From assembly GCF_030757795.1 (NCBI RefSeq), contig NZ_JAUQWH010000047.1:1-52522 (forward strand): DNA of 52,522 nucleotides, given 5' to 3'. The DNA is from Actinoplanes oryzae (GTDB lineage Bacteria; Actinomycetota; Actinomycetes; Mycobacteriales; Micromonosporaceae). Positions 32,201 through 43,719 of the stretch are shown piece by piece. Numbering within the stretch: position 1 is the stretch's first letter; each line of letters starts with the position of its first letter. The translations under genes and the position numbers were made by a program. The notes below the pieces were generated by a model, which saw only the letters and a program-made list of their open reading frames with translations, ran no database searches and had not been told where the DNA came from.

Positions 32201-32920
32201 GCCGAGGTGGAACGCCGGCGCTCCGGACCATCGCTGCTCGTCGCGACAGCTGTCCGCGACCGGTTGGGGAACGAGACCTTGCAGGAAGCTGCCGCCAGCT
32301 TGCAGCCCGTTGATTGCCAGACCTGTGGCCGGCCGTTGGAGGACGGCCGGTCGACCCTGTGCGTGGACGACTTCGGGATCAGCGCGGCCGCCTCGCTGCA
32401 CCACCCGCAATGCCGGGCCTCCGAGTGGCGCGACGCCGGCGACCAGGACGTCACCCGCCTGTCCCGTGCGGCGGCGGTGACCACGTGGACCGCGCGCTCG
32501 ATGGTCGTTCCCGTCGCTGCTTCCCACGGCCGGACGGGCAGGGTCCCGGCGGTCATTGTCAATCCCGGTCTGGAGCAGGTCGAGCTCTGCCGGTCGCCGA
32601 TCGGGACCTGGCAGGTGCGGCCGAACATCGGATATGCCGAGGCCGGCCTCTCCCGAGCCGGTGACCTGCACAGCATCCCGGCCGCTCCCGGCGTTCGCGC
32701 GCGGGTGATCGACGGCTCCCTCGTCGTCGACGCCGGGAGCTGGCCGCGACCGTTCGCGGCCGAGCCCTTCGACAGCGATCCGCCGGTCGAGTGGTTCCTG
32801 CTCTTCGTCACCTACGCCTTGGATCCCGGGGCGCTGAAGGAGAGGAGTGAAGTCCTGGAAGTGATGGGGCGGTTGACGGACCACCGCACCGTGGCGGGAT
32901 GGGTGCGGGTCACGGCCTGA
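29243..32920 (+). CDS. NLR-like STAND ATPase with TPR repeats and amyloid-like N-terminal motif
   Basis: 1225 residues. Residues 8-27 (NSIVFGDVIQVQADGDVVIE) resemble bacterial amyloid-signalling (RHIM-like) motifs that link NLR receptors to effectors. A STAND-type P-loop domain follows: GPGGQGKS (94-101), Walker B LLVVVDYADRW (Asp146), sensor LLLARAAGFWW. From about residue 480 to 990 there are at least ten TPR-like repeats of about 42 residues (ALSRAGRYDDALPLYRAAA, GRHAEALGLAEEAV), the ligand-sensing superstructure. The last 200 residues are beta-rich with a CxxC near 1032 (CQTCGRPL). ATG 29243 or GTG 29237; no strong Shine-Dalgarno. It converges on a membrane protein with matching motifs, 8 bases apart. 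A ligand-triggered immune or cell-death receptor is inferred. Confidence 0.88.
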   Translation: MKGQSVRNSIVFGDVIQVQADGDVVIERSRAPYRVTEFPGPSATLSLEQAVRQPSRLLHARYAVVPFQGRDDVLRHLTGWLAGPDPVAIHLLHGPGGQGKSRLAAEFARRSRQSGWQVWRADHGAEPGSSTVPLPAAGRGLLVVVDYADRWPAGDLEMLVRHLQSVAARTGAIVRVLLLARAAGFWWSVAGTGFDAGTEDIRLDALSGPAGRDDQFRQARDAFARALGRDADLIEPPAELAGNDFTHVLAVHMAALVAVDATITRTGVPTSAPGISEYLLHRERAYWSGLGLRTDPATLGRTVFAATFVGALPPRQAVEALIAADLARDHEHARRILDDHTTCYPPELDRTVLEPLHPDRLGEDFLALTLPGARRPTAFTDAWSAEVPRSVLNPNAVTVLIETAHRWPHVARDHLFPMLRAEPQLAAAAGGAALVRLATVPEPDHEVLGTVGALIAESKLRGFEAGLAAIATVLAPSLLDRAKDDWERAELRFSHAEALSRAGRYDDALPLYRAAARYFEGRPDLRPFLAETLISESEILARAGRHAEALGLAEEAVAHARRAAADDDGHTSLLAKCLNLLGARLEDSGRLDRALAIVEEGAALVRGLGEDSLNLAVHEMTLGSRLLDVGRSEESLAVTEDALRLLRRLAADDSRADYDAEIAIALNNVAAVYLSLGRHHETDRTNDELLEIRRRLAAVDPVNYAVALGGSLNNVASTHLRRGRFAEGVALAGEAVAVLREHNPPHAPALLGQALTNYASALYQLKRFSEALAAGQEAADVLSRPAVEHNPALRADRAKVCISLASIQSALGRTEEAFETSGEAVSLLRALPAGSSEGQQPWLALALMNRGKLASDRDRIEDATRLTAEAIALYRELPGQRSFLAQALTNQCMNFSQAGRMGEAIPLGEEAVILRRELAADNPGAERSQLADALAAISAPLLMADRTSESKASRAEALRIYEELAAEQPRLFAAGVAEMRERFALLAEVERRRSGPSLLVATAVRDRLGNETLQEAAASLQPVDCQTCGRPLEDGRSTLCVDDFGISAAASLHHPQCRASEWRDAGDQDVTRLSRAAAVTTWTARSMVVPVAASHGRTGRVPAVIVNPGLEQVELCRSPIGTWQVRPNIGYAEAGLSRAGDLHSIPAAPGVRARVIDGSLVVDAGSWPRPFAAEPFDSDPPVEWFLLFVTYALDPGALKERSEVLEVMGRLTDHRTVAGWVRVTA

Positions 32921-32928
32921 GCGCGGTG

Positions 32929-33366
32929 TCAGCGGTCGAGCTCCACGCTGCCCTCGACATCGCCGATCTGCTGCGCTGAGCCTCCTGCCCGGGTTCCCTC
33001 GACATGCTGTCCACCGCCGGCCGGGCGCTCGGTCACGGGGGCGACGGCATCGGCTCGCGGTGGCGACCCCATGCTCCGTCCGGAGATGCGTACGCTGCCG
33101 CGCACGCCCTGGATCTGGGTCACATCGCCACCCACCGTCGAGCCCCGGACCTGCTGAGTCGCGGCAGAAGGGCGCTCCTGACGACGCGCGAGAATGAATC
33201 CGTACAGCGTGAGCGGCAGAGTGGTCACCGCCACCAGGGCACCCGTGACACTGGCCCATTGGTCGGCCTTGTCGAGCCAGTGCGCCGCGACCAGGACGAC
33301 GGCGAACACGAACAGCACGCCGCCGAGCAACGCGACGGCGATCCCGATCTTGCGCTTGGTAGTCAC
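32929..33366 (-). CDS. Small membrane protein with two RHIM-like motifs, putative NLR effector
   Basis: 145 residues. Two hydrophobic helices (about 7-30 and 38-60) separated by a short charged turn anchor it in the membrane, then a cytoplasmic tail carries two related 25-residue segments at 71-95 and 120-144. Aligned, they share Q-x-V-x-G-x-x-x-GG-x-x-x-QI-x-x-V-x-GSV, with the cores VTQIQGVRGSV and AQQIGDVEGSV. This resembles amyloid-signalling motifs and the N-terminal motif of the neighbouring STAND-TPR protein. I infer that receptor oligomers could template assembly of this protein and disturb the membrane. GTG at 33366 is chosen; a GGGGAGG directly abuts it, which is tighter than normal, so the exact start is uncertain. 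Confidence 0.75.
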   Translation of the reverse strand: MTTKRKIGIAVALLGGVLFVFAVVLVAAHWLDKADQWASVTGALVAVTTLPLTLYGFILARRQERPSAATQQVRGSTVGGDVTQIQGVRGSVRISGRSMGSPPRADAVAPVTERPAGGGQHVEGTRAGGSAQQIGDVEGSVELDR

Positions 33367-33425
33367 CTCCCCATGATGGGTGAAGGGCGCCGCCCGTGCG
33401 GGCGACGCCTTTCGCGCAGATGTGG

Positions 33426-34856
33426 TCAGCGGGGGACGACCTGGTCCTGGGCCCAGGTGCGCCAGGTGTCGAGCTTGTCGGAGGCGATCTGGAGCTGGTC
33501 GGCGACCGGGCCCGGGCCGGTGGAGCCCGGGGTCGTGCGGGCGGCCAGGGCGCTGCGGACCGACAGGACCTCGCGGACCGACGGGTCGAGGTGCTCGCTG
33601 ACGGCCTTGAGGTCGTCGTCGGTGACGTCCTCGAGCTCGCACTCGCGGGCCGCGCACAGGGCGACCAGGGCGCCGGTGATCTCGTGGGCGTCGCGGAAGG
33701 GGATGCCCTTGCGGACCAGCCAGTCGGCGACCTCGGTGGCCAGGGAGAAGCCGACCGGGGCCGCGGCGGCGAGGCGGTCCACGCGGACGGTCATGGTGGA
33801 GATCATGCCGGCCAGGGCGGGCAGGAGGATCTCCAGCGTGTCGACCGCGTCGAAGACCGGCTCCTTGTCCTCCTGCATGTCGCGGTCGTAGGTCAGCGGC
33901 AGGCCCTTGAGCATGGTCAGCACCGCGACCAGGCCGCCGATGAGCCGGCCGGCCTTGCCGCGGGCCAGCTCGGCGATGTCGGCGTTCTTCTTCTGCGGCA
34001 TGATCGACGAGCCGGTGGCGAAGGCGTCGTCGAGGATGACCCAGCCGAACTCGGTGGAGGTCCAGAGGACGATCTCCTCGCCGAGGCGCGACAGGTGGAC
34101 GCCGAGCAGGCTCGTGATGAAGAGGAACTCGGCGGCGAAGTCGCGGTCGGCGACGCCGTCCATGGAGTTCTGCACCGGGGCGTGGAAGCCGAGCTCCTTG
34201 GCGACCGCCATCGGGTCCAGCGGCAGCGACGAGCCGGCCAGGGCGCCCGAGCCGAGCGGGGAGATGGCGGCGCGCTCGTCCCAGTCGCGCAGCCGTTCCA
34301 GGTCGCGGAGCAGGGGCTGGACGTGGGCGAGCAGCCAGTGGCCGAAGCTGACCGGCTGGGCGTGCTGCACGTGGGTCAGGCCCGGCGCCGGGGTGTCGAC
34401 GTGGCGGCCGGCCTGGTCCATGAGGGCGTCGGCCAGCTCGACCACGGCGGCCGCGACGCCGCGGGCGTGGTCGCGCAGGTAGAGGCGCAGGTCGGTGGCG
34501 ACCTGGTCGTTGCGGGAGCGGCCGGCGCGCAGCTTGCCGCCCAGGGTGCCGAGGCGCTCCAGCAGGCCGCGCTCGAGGGCGGTGTGCACGTCCTCGTCCT
34601 CGATCGTGGGGCGGAACTCGCCCGCCGCGCACGCCGACTCGAGGTCGTCGAGGGCGGCCAGCATCTGGCCCAGCTCGTCCGCGTCGAGCAGACCCGCCCC
34701 GGCGAGGACGCGGGCGTGGGCGCGGGAGGCGGCGATGTCGTACGGGGCCAGCCGCCAGTCGAAGTGCACACTGACGCTGAGCCGCGCGAGGGCGTCGGCC
34801 GGTCCACCGGCGAACCGGCCACCCCACAGCCTGGTCGGACCTTCGGTCTCCGGCAC
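33426..34856 (-). CDS. argH: Argininosuccinate lyase
   Basis: Last step of arginine synthesis: argininosuccinate to arginine and fumarate. 476 residues of the fumarase/aspartase superfamily with the signature GSSIMPQKKN (about 285-294) that carries the catalytic serine, plus TRLWGGRF at the N-terminus and HVQHAQPVSFGHWLL in the centre. GTG at 34856 preceded by AAGGAG is the start; an upstream ATG at 34907 would add a non-family tail. It is separated from argG by the opposite-strand dapE gene and has its own promoter in or near the 33-base gap it shares with divergent dapE. Confidence 0.97.
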   Translation of the reverse strand: MPETEGPTRLWGGRFAGGPADALARLSVSVHFDWRLAPYDIAASRAHARVLAGAGLLDADELGQMLAALDDLESACAAGEFRPTIEDEDVHTALERGLLERLGTLGGKLRAGRSRNDQVATDLRLYLRDHARGVAAAVVELADALMDQAGRHVDTPAPGLTHVQHAQPVSFGHWLLAHVQPLLRDLERLRDWDERAAISPLGSGALAGSSLPLDPMAVAKELGFHAPVQNSMDGVADRDFAAEFLFITSLLGVHLSRLGEEIVLWTSTEFGWVILDDAFATGSSIMPQKKNADIAELARGKAGRLIGGLVAVLTMLKGLPLTYDRDMQEDKEPVFDAVDTLEILLPALAGMISTMTVRVDRLAAAAPVGFSLATEVADWLVRKGIPFRDAHEITGALVALCAARECELEDVTDDDLKAVSEHLDPSVREVLSVRSALAARTTPGSTGPGPVADQLQIASDKLDTWRTWAQDQVVPR

Positions 34857-34889
34857 TGCCTTGCTCCTTAGATAGATAGGGTCACTCTC

Positions 34890-35957
34890 ATGACGCTCGA
34901 CCTGCATGATGATGTTGTCTCATTGACCCGTGCCCTCTGCGACACACCCTCCGTCTCCGGCGAGGAGGCCGCCCTGGCCGACGCCGTCGAGGCCGCGCTG
35001 CGCAAGCTGGGTCACCTCGAGGTGCTGCGCGACGGCGACGCGGTGGTCGCCCGCACGAGCCTCGGGCGGCAGAAGCGCATCGTCCTCGCCGGGCACCTGG
35101 ACACCGTGCCGATCAAGGACAACCTGCCCACCCGCTTCACCGGGGAGGGCGACGCCCAGCTGCTGCACGGGCGCGGCACCTGCGACATGAAGGCGGGCCT
35201 CGCCACCCAGCTGCGCGTCGCGGCCACCGTGCCCGAACCGAAGCACGATCTCACGTTCGTCTTCTACGACAACGAGGAGGTCGCCTCGGTCAAGAACGGG
35301 CTCGGCCGGCTCGTCCGCAACCACCCCGAGTGGCTGGCCGGTGACTTCGCCATCCTGGGCGAGCCGTCCAACGCCAGCATCGAGGGCGGCTGCCAGGGCA
35401 CGATGCGCGTGCGGATCACCCTGACGGGCAAGCGCGCCCACACGGCCCGCTCGTGGCGCGGCAGCAACGCGATCCACGCGGCCGGGAAGATCCTGGCCAT
35501 TCTTGACGCGTACGAGCCGCGCAAGCCGGTCGTCGACGGGCTGCAGTACCACGAGGGCCTCAACGCCGTGAACATCCAGGGCGGCGTGGCCGGCAACGTG
35601 GTGCCCGACGAGTGCGTGATCGACATCAACCACCGGTTCGCCCCCGACCGCAGCATCGACGAGGCCTACGCGTACCTGCAGGAGGTCTTCGCGGGTTACG
35701 AGCTGGAGATCCGCGACCAGGCCCCGGGCGCCCGCCCCGGTCTGGACCAGCCGGCCGCGGCGGAGTTCCTGGCCGTCGTGGGCAAGGAACCCGCCGCCAA
35801 GTACGGGTGGACCGACGTCGCCCGGTTCGCGGAGCTCGGCATCCCGGCCGTCAACTACGCGCCCGGCGACCCGCTCCTCGCTCACACCGACGAGGAGTAC
35901 GTGCCGGTCGCCGAGATCCGCGAATGCGAGCGCGTCCTGACCGCCTGGCTGTCCTGA
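34890..35957 (+). CDS. dapE: Succinyl-diaminopimelate desuccinylase
   Basis: Releases succinate from N-succinyl-LL-diaminopimelate in lysine/peptidoglycan precursor synthesis. 355 residues of family M20 with metal-binding GHLDTVP (about 68), GRGTCDMKAGLA (about 95), FYDNEEVA (catalytic Glu), EPSNASIEGGCQGT and a final LLAHTDEEYV histidine. The length and segments fit actinobacterial DapE rather than ArgE; argJ in this window removes the need for ArgE. It stands alone: its start is 33 bases from divergent argH and its stop 2 bases from the convergent argG stop. dapD, its usual partner, is not in the window. Confidence 0.92.
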   Translation: MTLDLHDDVVSLTRALCDTPSVSGEEAALADAVEAALRKLGHLEVLRDGDAVVARTSLGRQKRIVLAGHLDTVPIKDNLPTRFTGEGDAQLLHGRGTCDMKAGLATQLRVAATVPEPKHDLTFVFYDNEEVASVKNGLGRLVRNHPEWLAGDFAILGEPSNASIEGGCQGTMRVRITLTGKRAHTARSWRGSNAIHAAGKILAILDAYEPRKPVVDGLQYHEGLNAVNIQGGVAGNVVPDECVIDINHRFAPDRSIDEAYAYLQEVFAGYELEIRDQAPGARPGLDQPAAAEFLAVVGKEPAAKYGWTDVARFAELGIPAVNYAPGDPLLAHTDEEYVPVAEIRECERVLTAWLS

Positions 35958-35959
35958 GC

Positions 35960-37204
35960 TCACTTGTCCTGGGGGCCCGCGTTTTTCGCAATCGCGCCGG
36001 GGATGGCGTACATGTGGGCGAAGGCGCGGGCCTGCTCGCCGGTCCACAGCGACGAGCCGTAGCCGTAGACGACGCCCTGGCGGGTGGCCGCGTCCAAGAG
36101 GCTGTACGGGCTGCGGCTGCCCAGCGGGATGATGTTGCCCTTGACCAGCTTGACCCGGACGTGGCCGGTGACGCGCTGCTGGCTCGAGTCGAGGAACGCG
36201 CGGAAGTCGTCGAGGATCGGGTCGTAGTAGACGGCCTCGTGCAGCAGGTCGCCGTAGGTGTTGCCGAGCTGCAGCTTCGTCGCCTGCTGGCGGTTGCTGA
36301 GCACCAGCTTCTCCAGCTCGCGGTGCGCGGCGATCAGCGTCAGCATGCCGGGCGCCTCGAAGCCGACCCGGGCCAGGTTGCCGACCATCGTCGAGCCCAT
36401 GTGGATGCCGCGGCCGACGCCGTGTTCCGCCGCGAGGGTGTTGAGCGAGCGCAGGATCGCGTAGTTCGGGGCGTCGCCGCCCGTGCCCTCGATCGGCACG
36501 CCGTCCGGGGTGGTCGCCGAGACGACCTCGCCCTTCACGAACTCCAGGATCAACTCGATGCCCGACGCCGGGGCGTCGTCGATCGACTTCGTGTAGGTCC
36601 AGGCGTCCTCGGGCAGGTAGTCCCAGGACCCGTACGTCTCCTTGCCGCCGATCGACGTGCCGATCAGGCCCTCGTTGATCGAGTACGTGGTGACCTTGTC
36701 CGGCGTGTGGAAGCCGTGCTGCAGCAGGAAGTCCCGCTCGAACTCGCGGGTCAGCCGCTCGTCGCGGATCGGCGTGATGATCTCCATCTGCGGCGCCAGC
36801 GCGCGGATCACCGAGTCGTAGCGCACGTGGTCCGCCCCGGCTCCGGTCGAGCCGTGCGCCACCGCGTCCGCGCCGTGGTCGAGGGCCGCCTGCACGACCT
36901 TCTCCGCCTGCACGAGCCGCTCGGCGCCGACACACGAGGGGTACGCGCCGTTGCGCAGATAGTTGGCCTTGACCGCGTACGTGATCACGCGCGAGTAGAG
37001 CTCCTCGCGCGCGTCGATGACGAAGTGCTCGGCCGCGCCCAGCTCCTCCGCGCGCTTGCGCACCACGTCGGCCTCGCCGCTGTGCAGGCCGCCGGTGTCG
37101 ATGTTGGCGGTCAGCACCTCCCAGCCCTGCTCGCGCAGGGAGACGAGGGCGTACGACGTGTCGAGGCCGCCGGAGAACGCGAGGACGATCTTGCGCTTGG
37201 ACAT
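35960..37204 (-). CDS. argG: Argininosuccinate synthase
   Basis: Condenses citrulline and aspartate with ATP. 414 residues with the PP-loop AFSGGLDTS (9-17), ANYLRNGAYPSCVGAERL, STGAGADHVRYD (about 119-130) and GKETYGSWDY, all standard for ArgG of the shorter actinobacterial class. ATG at 37204 overlaps the stop of the unknown gene upstream (TGATG), so it is translated from the long arg operon transcript. It is the last gene of that operon; its stop faces the dapE stop. Confidence 0.97.
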   Translation of the reverse strand: MSKRKIVLAFSGGLDTSYALVSLREQGWEVLTANIDTGGLHSGEADVVRKRAEELGAAEHFVIDAREELYSRVITYAVKANYLRNGAYPSCVGAERLVQAEKVVQAALDHGADAVAHGSTGAGADHVRYDSVIRALAPQMEIITPIRDERLTREFERDFLLQHGFHTPDKVTTYSINEGLIGTSIGGKETYGSWDYLPEDAWTYTKSIDDAPASGIELILEFVKGEVVSATTPDGVPIEGTGGDAPNYAILRSLNTLAAEHGVGRGIHMGSTMVGNLARVGFEAPGMLTLIAAHRELEKLVLSNRQQATKLQLGNTYGDLLHEAVYYDPILDDFRAFLDSSQQRVTGHVRVKLVKGNIIPLGSRSPYSLLDAATRQGVVYGYGSSLWTGEQARAFAHMYAIPGAIAKNAGPQDK

Positions 37205-38096
37205 CAGATTCCTTCGATCGGGACTTCGAGGATCGGGACGTACGAGGTCCCGTCCTGCACGAGGTGGCCGGGGGGCAGCACGTAGAAGCGCGACTCCCGC
37301 GCCTCGATGCTCTTCTGCATGGCGCGCTGGCGCTCGTAGTCGAACGGGTCCAGCAGGAACGTCGGCTCCGGCTGGCTCTGGACGGGGTCGGCGGTGAAGT
37401 CGTTCTCGTAGACAAACGAGCCGGGCGAGGTGTGGAACGGCACGGTCGCGACCATGATCTGCAGCCGGCCGAAGCGGGTGTGCACGCGCAGGGCCGTGTT
37501 GTCGTACTGGGTCACGCCGTCGAGCTTCTTCGCCTGGTAGACGCTGAGCGCCAGGGCCTTGAGCGCGCGGCCGAGGCCGACGTTGGTCATGACGGACCAC
37601 AGCGACCAGCCGACCCAGGTGCCGGTGGCCGCGCTGGGGTTCGCGCAGTAGCCACCGATCGGGATCGGCCCGCTGTAGCCGCTGGCCTGAGCCTTCTCGA
37701 ACACGGCACGCAGGTGCTTCTTCGTCTCCTCGTCGAACGCGCTGGTCTCCAGCGTCGCGGTGAACAACGACTGGGGCAGCGCGGCGATGACGGCCGCCGA
37801 CGGCATGAGAATGAGGTCGATCATCACCCACTGCGGCATCGGGATGCCCCGGTCGCCGAACGCGATGCCGTTGATCACGTTGAACAGGTTGAGGAACTCG
37901 TTGGTGTCCCAGCCCTTGGAGCCGGTCGTCTCGGTGAAGTCGAGCCAGTTCAGCTTGTGCCCGTACGGCGCCTCGTTGAGGTGCGGGCGCAGGGTGTCGT
38001 TGGAGGCGAGGTAGAACTCGACGCCGTGCGCCTGGAGCTTCTTCATGTTGTCCGTGAAGCCGGGGAAGAAGGCCTCGACGGCGGGCTGCTGCGCGA

Positions 38097-38100
<4 letters not shown>
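37204..38100 (-). CDS. Unknown protein embedded in the arginine operon
   Basis: 298 residues. I do not recognise a family. It has no signal peptide; moderately hydrophobic stretches ([20 protein letters not shown] near 90 and [20 protein letters not shown] near 165) look more like buried core than membrane helices. The C-terminal third is beta-rich ([18 protein letters not shown]). The GTG at 38100 overlaps the argR stop (GTGA) and its own stop overlaps the argG ATG, so it is a fully integrated, translationally coupled operon member between regulator and argG. Such placement suggests a function connected with arginine metabolism or its control, but sequence alone shows none. Confidence 0.82.
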
Positions 38101-40679
<2,579 letters not shown>

Positions 40680-40683
<4 letters not shown>

Positions 40684-41546
40684 GACGGCACCACCATCGT
40701 TCCGATTCCTTCCGGGGTGAAGACTTCGAGCAGGGTCGAGTGGGGAACGCGGCCGTCGACCACGTGCGCGGCGGGGATGCCGCCCTGCACGGCGCGCAGG
40801 CACGCCTCCATCTTGGGCACCATGCCGGCCTCGAGGCCGGGGAGCAGCTTTTCCAGGGCGCCGGCGTCGATGCGCTTGGTCAGCGAGCTCGTGTCCGGCC
40901 AGTCGGTGTAGAGACCGGGGACATCGGTGAGGACGACGAGTTTCCTCGCTCGCAGCGCGACGGCCAGCGCGGCGGCGGCGGTGTCGGCGTTGACGTTGTG
41001 CACTACGCCGTCCCGGTCCGGGGCGACCGTCGCCACCACCGGGATGCGGCCCGCGGCGATCAGGTCGTCGACCGCCGCCGTGCGCACCTCGGCCACGTCA
41101 CCGACCTGACCGATGTCGACCGGCTCGCCGTCGACGACCGCGTGCCGGCGGACGGCGGTGAACAGGCCCGCGTCCTCGCCGGACAGTCCGACGGCGAACG
41201 GGCCGTGCTGGTTGATCAGCCCGACCAGCTCGCGGCCGACCTGGCCGACCAGCACCATGCGGACCACGTCCATGGCCTCGGGGGTGGTGACGCGCAGGCC
41301 GCCGCGGAACTCGCTCTCGATGCCCAGCTTGGTGAGCATCGCCGAGATCTGCGGGCCGCCGCCGTGCACCACGACCGGGCGGATGCCGGCGTAGCGCAGG
41401 AACACCATGTCGGCGGCGAACTTCCGCTGCAGCTCGGGATTGATCATGGCGTTGCCGCCGTACTTGATCACGATCGTGCTGCCGTGGTACCGCTCCAGCC
41501 ACGGCAGGGCCTCGATCAGGACCTCTGCTTTGTCTTCCGGGCTCAT
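40680..41546 (-). CDS. argB: Acetylglutamate kinase
   Basis: Phosphorylates N-acetylglutamate, the usual feedback-controlled step. 288 residues of the amino acid kinase fold with [10 protein letters not shown] (about 25-34), [11 protein letters not shown] (about 58-68), [12 protein letters not shown] (about 190-201) and a C-terminal [19 protein letters not shown]. The N-terminal helix ([18 protein letters not shown]) is the extension found in arginine-inhibited hexameric enzymes. ATG 41546 overlaps the argJ stop (ATGA). Confidence 0.97.
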
Positions 41547-42715
41547 GTGCTGTAGGCCGAGTTCTCGTGGACGTAGGCGTGGCTCAGGTCGGTGGTCCAG
41601 ATGGTGGCGTCCATCTCGCCCTCGTGGAGATGGATCTGGACCCGCACGTCCCGTTCGGACAAGTTGACCTTGGACCGGTCCTCGGCGGCGGCGCCGTTCC
41701 GGCAGATCCACACGCCGTTGATCGCGACGTCGATGCGGTCGGGCTCGAAGGCGGCCTTCGTGGTGCCGACCGCGGCGAGGATCCGGCCCCAGTTCGGGTC
41801 GTTGCCGAAGAAGGCCGTCTTGACCAGGTTGTTGCCGGCGACCGTGCGGCCGACCTCCACCGCGTCCGCCTCGCTGGCCGCGCCGAGCACCTCGATCGCG
41901 ATGTGCTTGGTGGCGCCCTCGGCGTCCGCGATGAGCTGCTGCGCCAGGTCGTGACACGCGGCGGTGACCGCGGCCGTCAGCTCCTCCTGCGTCGGCTGCA
42001 CGTCCGAGGCGCCGCTGGCCAGCAGCAGCACGGTGTCGTTCGTGGACATGCAGCCGTCGGCGTCGATCCGGTCGAAGGTGACCCGCGTCGCCTCGCGCAG
42101 CGCCTCGTTCAGCGCCTCGGATCCGGCCACGGCGTCGGTGGTGAGGACGACCAGCATGGTGGCGAGGGCGGGGGCGAGCATGCCGGCGCCCTTGGCCATG
42201 CCGCCGACGGACCAGCCGTCCCCGGCGACATGCACGTTCTTGGCGACGGTGTCCGTGGTCATGATCGCCTCGGCGGCCCGGCTGCCGCCCTGGCCGTCGA
42301 GGCCCTTGATCGCCGCGGTGACGCCGGGCAGGAGCTTGTCCATCGGCAGCCGCTCGCCGATCAGCCCGGTCGAGCAGACCGCCACGTCGCCGGCGCCCAT
42401 CAGCACCGGCTTGGCCAGGCCCCGGAAGGTCGCGGCCACATGCTCGGCGGTGGCATGCGTGTCCCGGAAGCCCTGTGTGCCCGTGCACGCGTTGGCGCCG
42501 CCGGAGTTGAGGACGACCGCGCGGACCACGCCGCCCTTGAGCACCTGCTGGCTCCACAGCACCGGCGCCGCCTTCACCCGGTTGCCGGTGAAGACGCCGG
42601 CCACGGTGGAGTCGGGGCCGTCGTTGACGACCACGGCCACGTCGGCGTTGCCGCTGGCCTTGAGCCCGGCCGCGACGCCGGCGGCCCGGAAACCCTTCGG
42701 GGAGGTGACGGTCAC
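41543..42715 (-). CDS. argJ: Glutamate N-acetyltransferase / ornithine acetyltransferase
   Basis: Recycles the acetyl group between acetylornithine and glutamate. 390 residues, an autocleaving N-terminal nucleophile-type enzyme: [16 protein letters not shown] contains the Ala-Thr cleavage site with Thr186 as new N-terminus of the beta chain. [11 protein letters not shown] near 72-82 forms the oxyanion region. Start is GTG 42715, overlapping the argC stop (GTGA). Bifunctionality (acetyl-CoA use) cannot be told by eye. Its presence means no ArgE is needed. Confidence 0.96.
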   Translation of the reverse strand: MTVTSPKGFRAAGVAAGLKASGNADVAVVVNDGPDSTVAGVFTGNRVKAAPVLWSQQVLKGGVVRAVVLNSGGANACTGTQGFRDTHATAEHVAATFRGLAKPVLMGAGDVAVCSTGLIGERLPMDKLLPGVTAAIKGLDGQGGSRAAEAIMTTDTVAKNVHVAGDGWSVGGMAKGAGMLAPALATMLVVLTTDAVAGSEALNEALREATRVTFDRIDADGCMSTNDTVLLLASGASDVQPTQEELTAAVTAACHDLAQQLIADAEGATKHIAIEVLGAASEADAVEVGRTVAGNNLVKTAFFGNDPNWGRILAAVGTTKAAFEPDRIDVAINGVWICRNGAAAEDRSKVNLSERDVRVQIHLHEGEMDATIWTTDLSHAYVHENSAYST

Positions 42716-43713
42716 GGCGCCACCCCGAAGACGCTCAGGCCCAGGGTCTCGGGCAGCCCGAGCATGAGGTTGGCGTTCTGCACGGCCTGGCTCGCGGCGC
42801 CCTTGCCCAGGTTGTCGAGGGCGCTGACCACGACGATCCGGCCGGAGTCGACGTCCACGGTCGCCTGCAGGTGACACGAGTTGGACCCGAGCGTCGCCGC
42901 CGTGTGCGGCCACTGGTTCTCCGCCAGCACGTGGACGAAGGGCTCATTCTGGTAAGCCGCTTCGAGCACCTCCCGCGGGTGCGTCCGGCCGACCGGCTTC
43001 GCCGTCACCGTGGCCAGGATGCCGCGGGGCATCGGCGCCAGCACGGGCGTCATCGACAGCGAGTCGGCGCCGGTCGCCTGCTTGATCTCCGGCACGTGCT
43101 GGTGGGCGCCGACCTTGTAGGGGCTCAGGTCGCCCATGACCTCGCTGCCGAGCAGGCTGACCTTCGCGCTGCGCCCGGCGCCCGAGGTGCCCGACGAGGC
43201 GACCACCACGACGTCGGCCGGGTCGGCCACGCCGGCGGCGATGAGCGGCGCCAGCGCGAGGCTGATGGTCGCGGCGTAGCACCCGGTGTTGGCCACCCGG
43301 TCGCTCGCGGCGATCAGCTCCCGCTGCCCCGGCAGCTCGGGCAGGCCGTAGGTCCAGGTGCCGGCGTGCGCTCCCCCGTAGTAGCGCTCCCACAGCGCGG
43401 CGTCGCGCAGGCGGAAGTCGGCGCCCAGGTCGACGATCTTCACCCCGCCGGGCAGCTGCGCGGCCAGCGCCGCCGACTGCCCGTGCGGCAGCGCCAGGAA
43501 CACCAGATCGGCGTCGCCCAGCGTCGCCGCGTCGGTCGCCCCGAGCGTCAGGTCGAGCCCGGCGAGCTGAGGATGGACGGCGGCGACGGGCGTGCCCGCC
43601 TGTGAGTGCGCCGTGGCGGCGACGAGATCGAGCTCGGGATGCCCGGCGACGAGCCTGAGCAGCTCGCCCCCCGCATATCCACTCGCCCCGGCGACCGCGA
43701 CCCGGATTCCCAT
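42712..43713 (-). CDS. argC: N-acetyl-gamma-glutamyl-phosphate reductase
   Basis: NADPH-dependent reductase of arginine synthesis. 333 residues: N-terminal Rossmann [17 protein letters not shown] (4-20), the catalytic cysteine in [12 protein letters not shown] (about 148), and the AHQHVPEI histidine motif. ATG at 43713 has GGAGG five bases upstream; an in-frame ATG at 43770 would add residues encoded within the lysR 3' end and is rejected. First gene of the eight-gene leftward operon through argG. A 20-bp ARG-box-like palindrome covers its ribosome binding site. Confidence 0.97.
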   Translation of the reverse strand: MGIRVAVAGASGYAGGELLRLVAGHPELDLVAATAHSQAGTPVAAVHPQLAGLDLTLGATDAATLGDADLVFLALPHGQSAALAAQLPGGVKIVDLGADFRLRDAALWERYYGGAHAGTWTYGLPELPGQRELIAASDRVANTGCYAATISLALAPLIAAGVADPADVVVVASSGTSGAGRSAKVSLLGSEVMGDLSPYKVGAHQHVPEIKQATGADSLSMTPVLAPMPRGILATVTAKPVGRTHPREVLEAAYQNEPFVHVLAENQWPHTAATLGSNSCHLQATVDVDSGRIVVVSALDNLGKGAASQAVQNANLMLGLPETLGLSVFGVAP

Positions 43714-43719
43714 ACTTAC

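Noticed and set aside
18569..33400. Prophage or integrative element
   Set aside because: No integrase, recombinase, transposase, tRNA target or phage structural gene is visible; ParA-like and protease genes alone do not establish an element.
34890..35957. Acetylornithine deacetylase (argE) next to arg genes
   Set aside because: Sequence pattern and length fit actinobacterial DapE, and argJ supplies the acetyl-recycling step.
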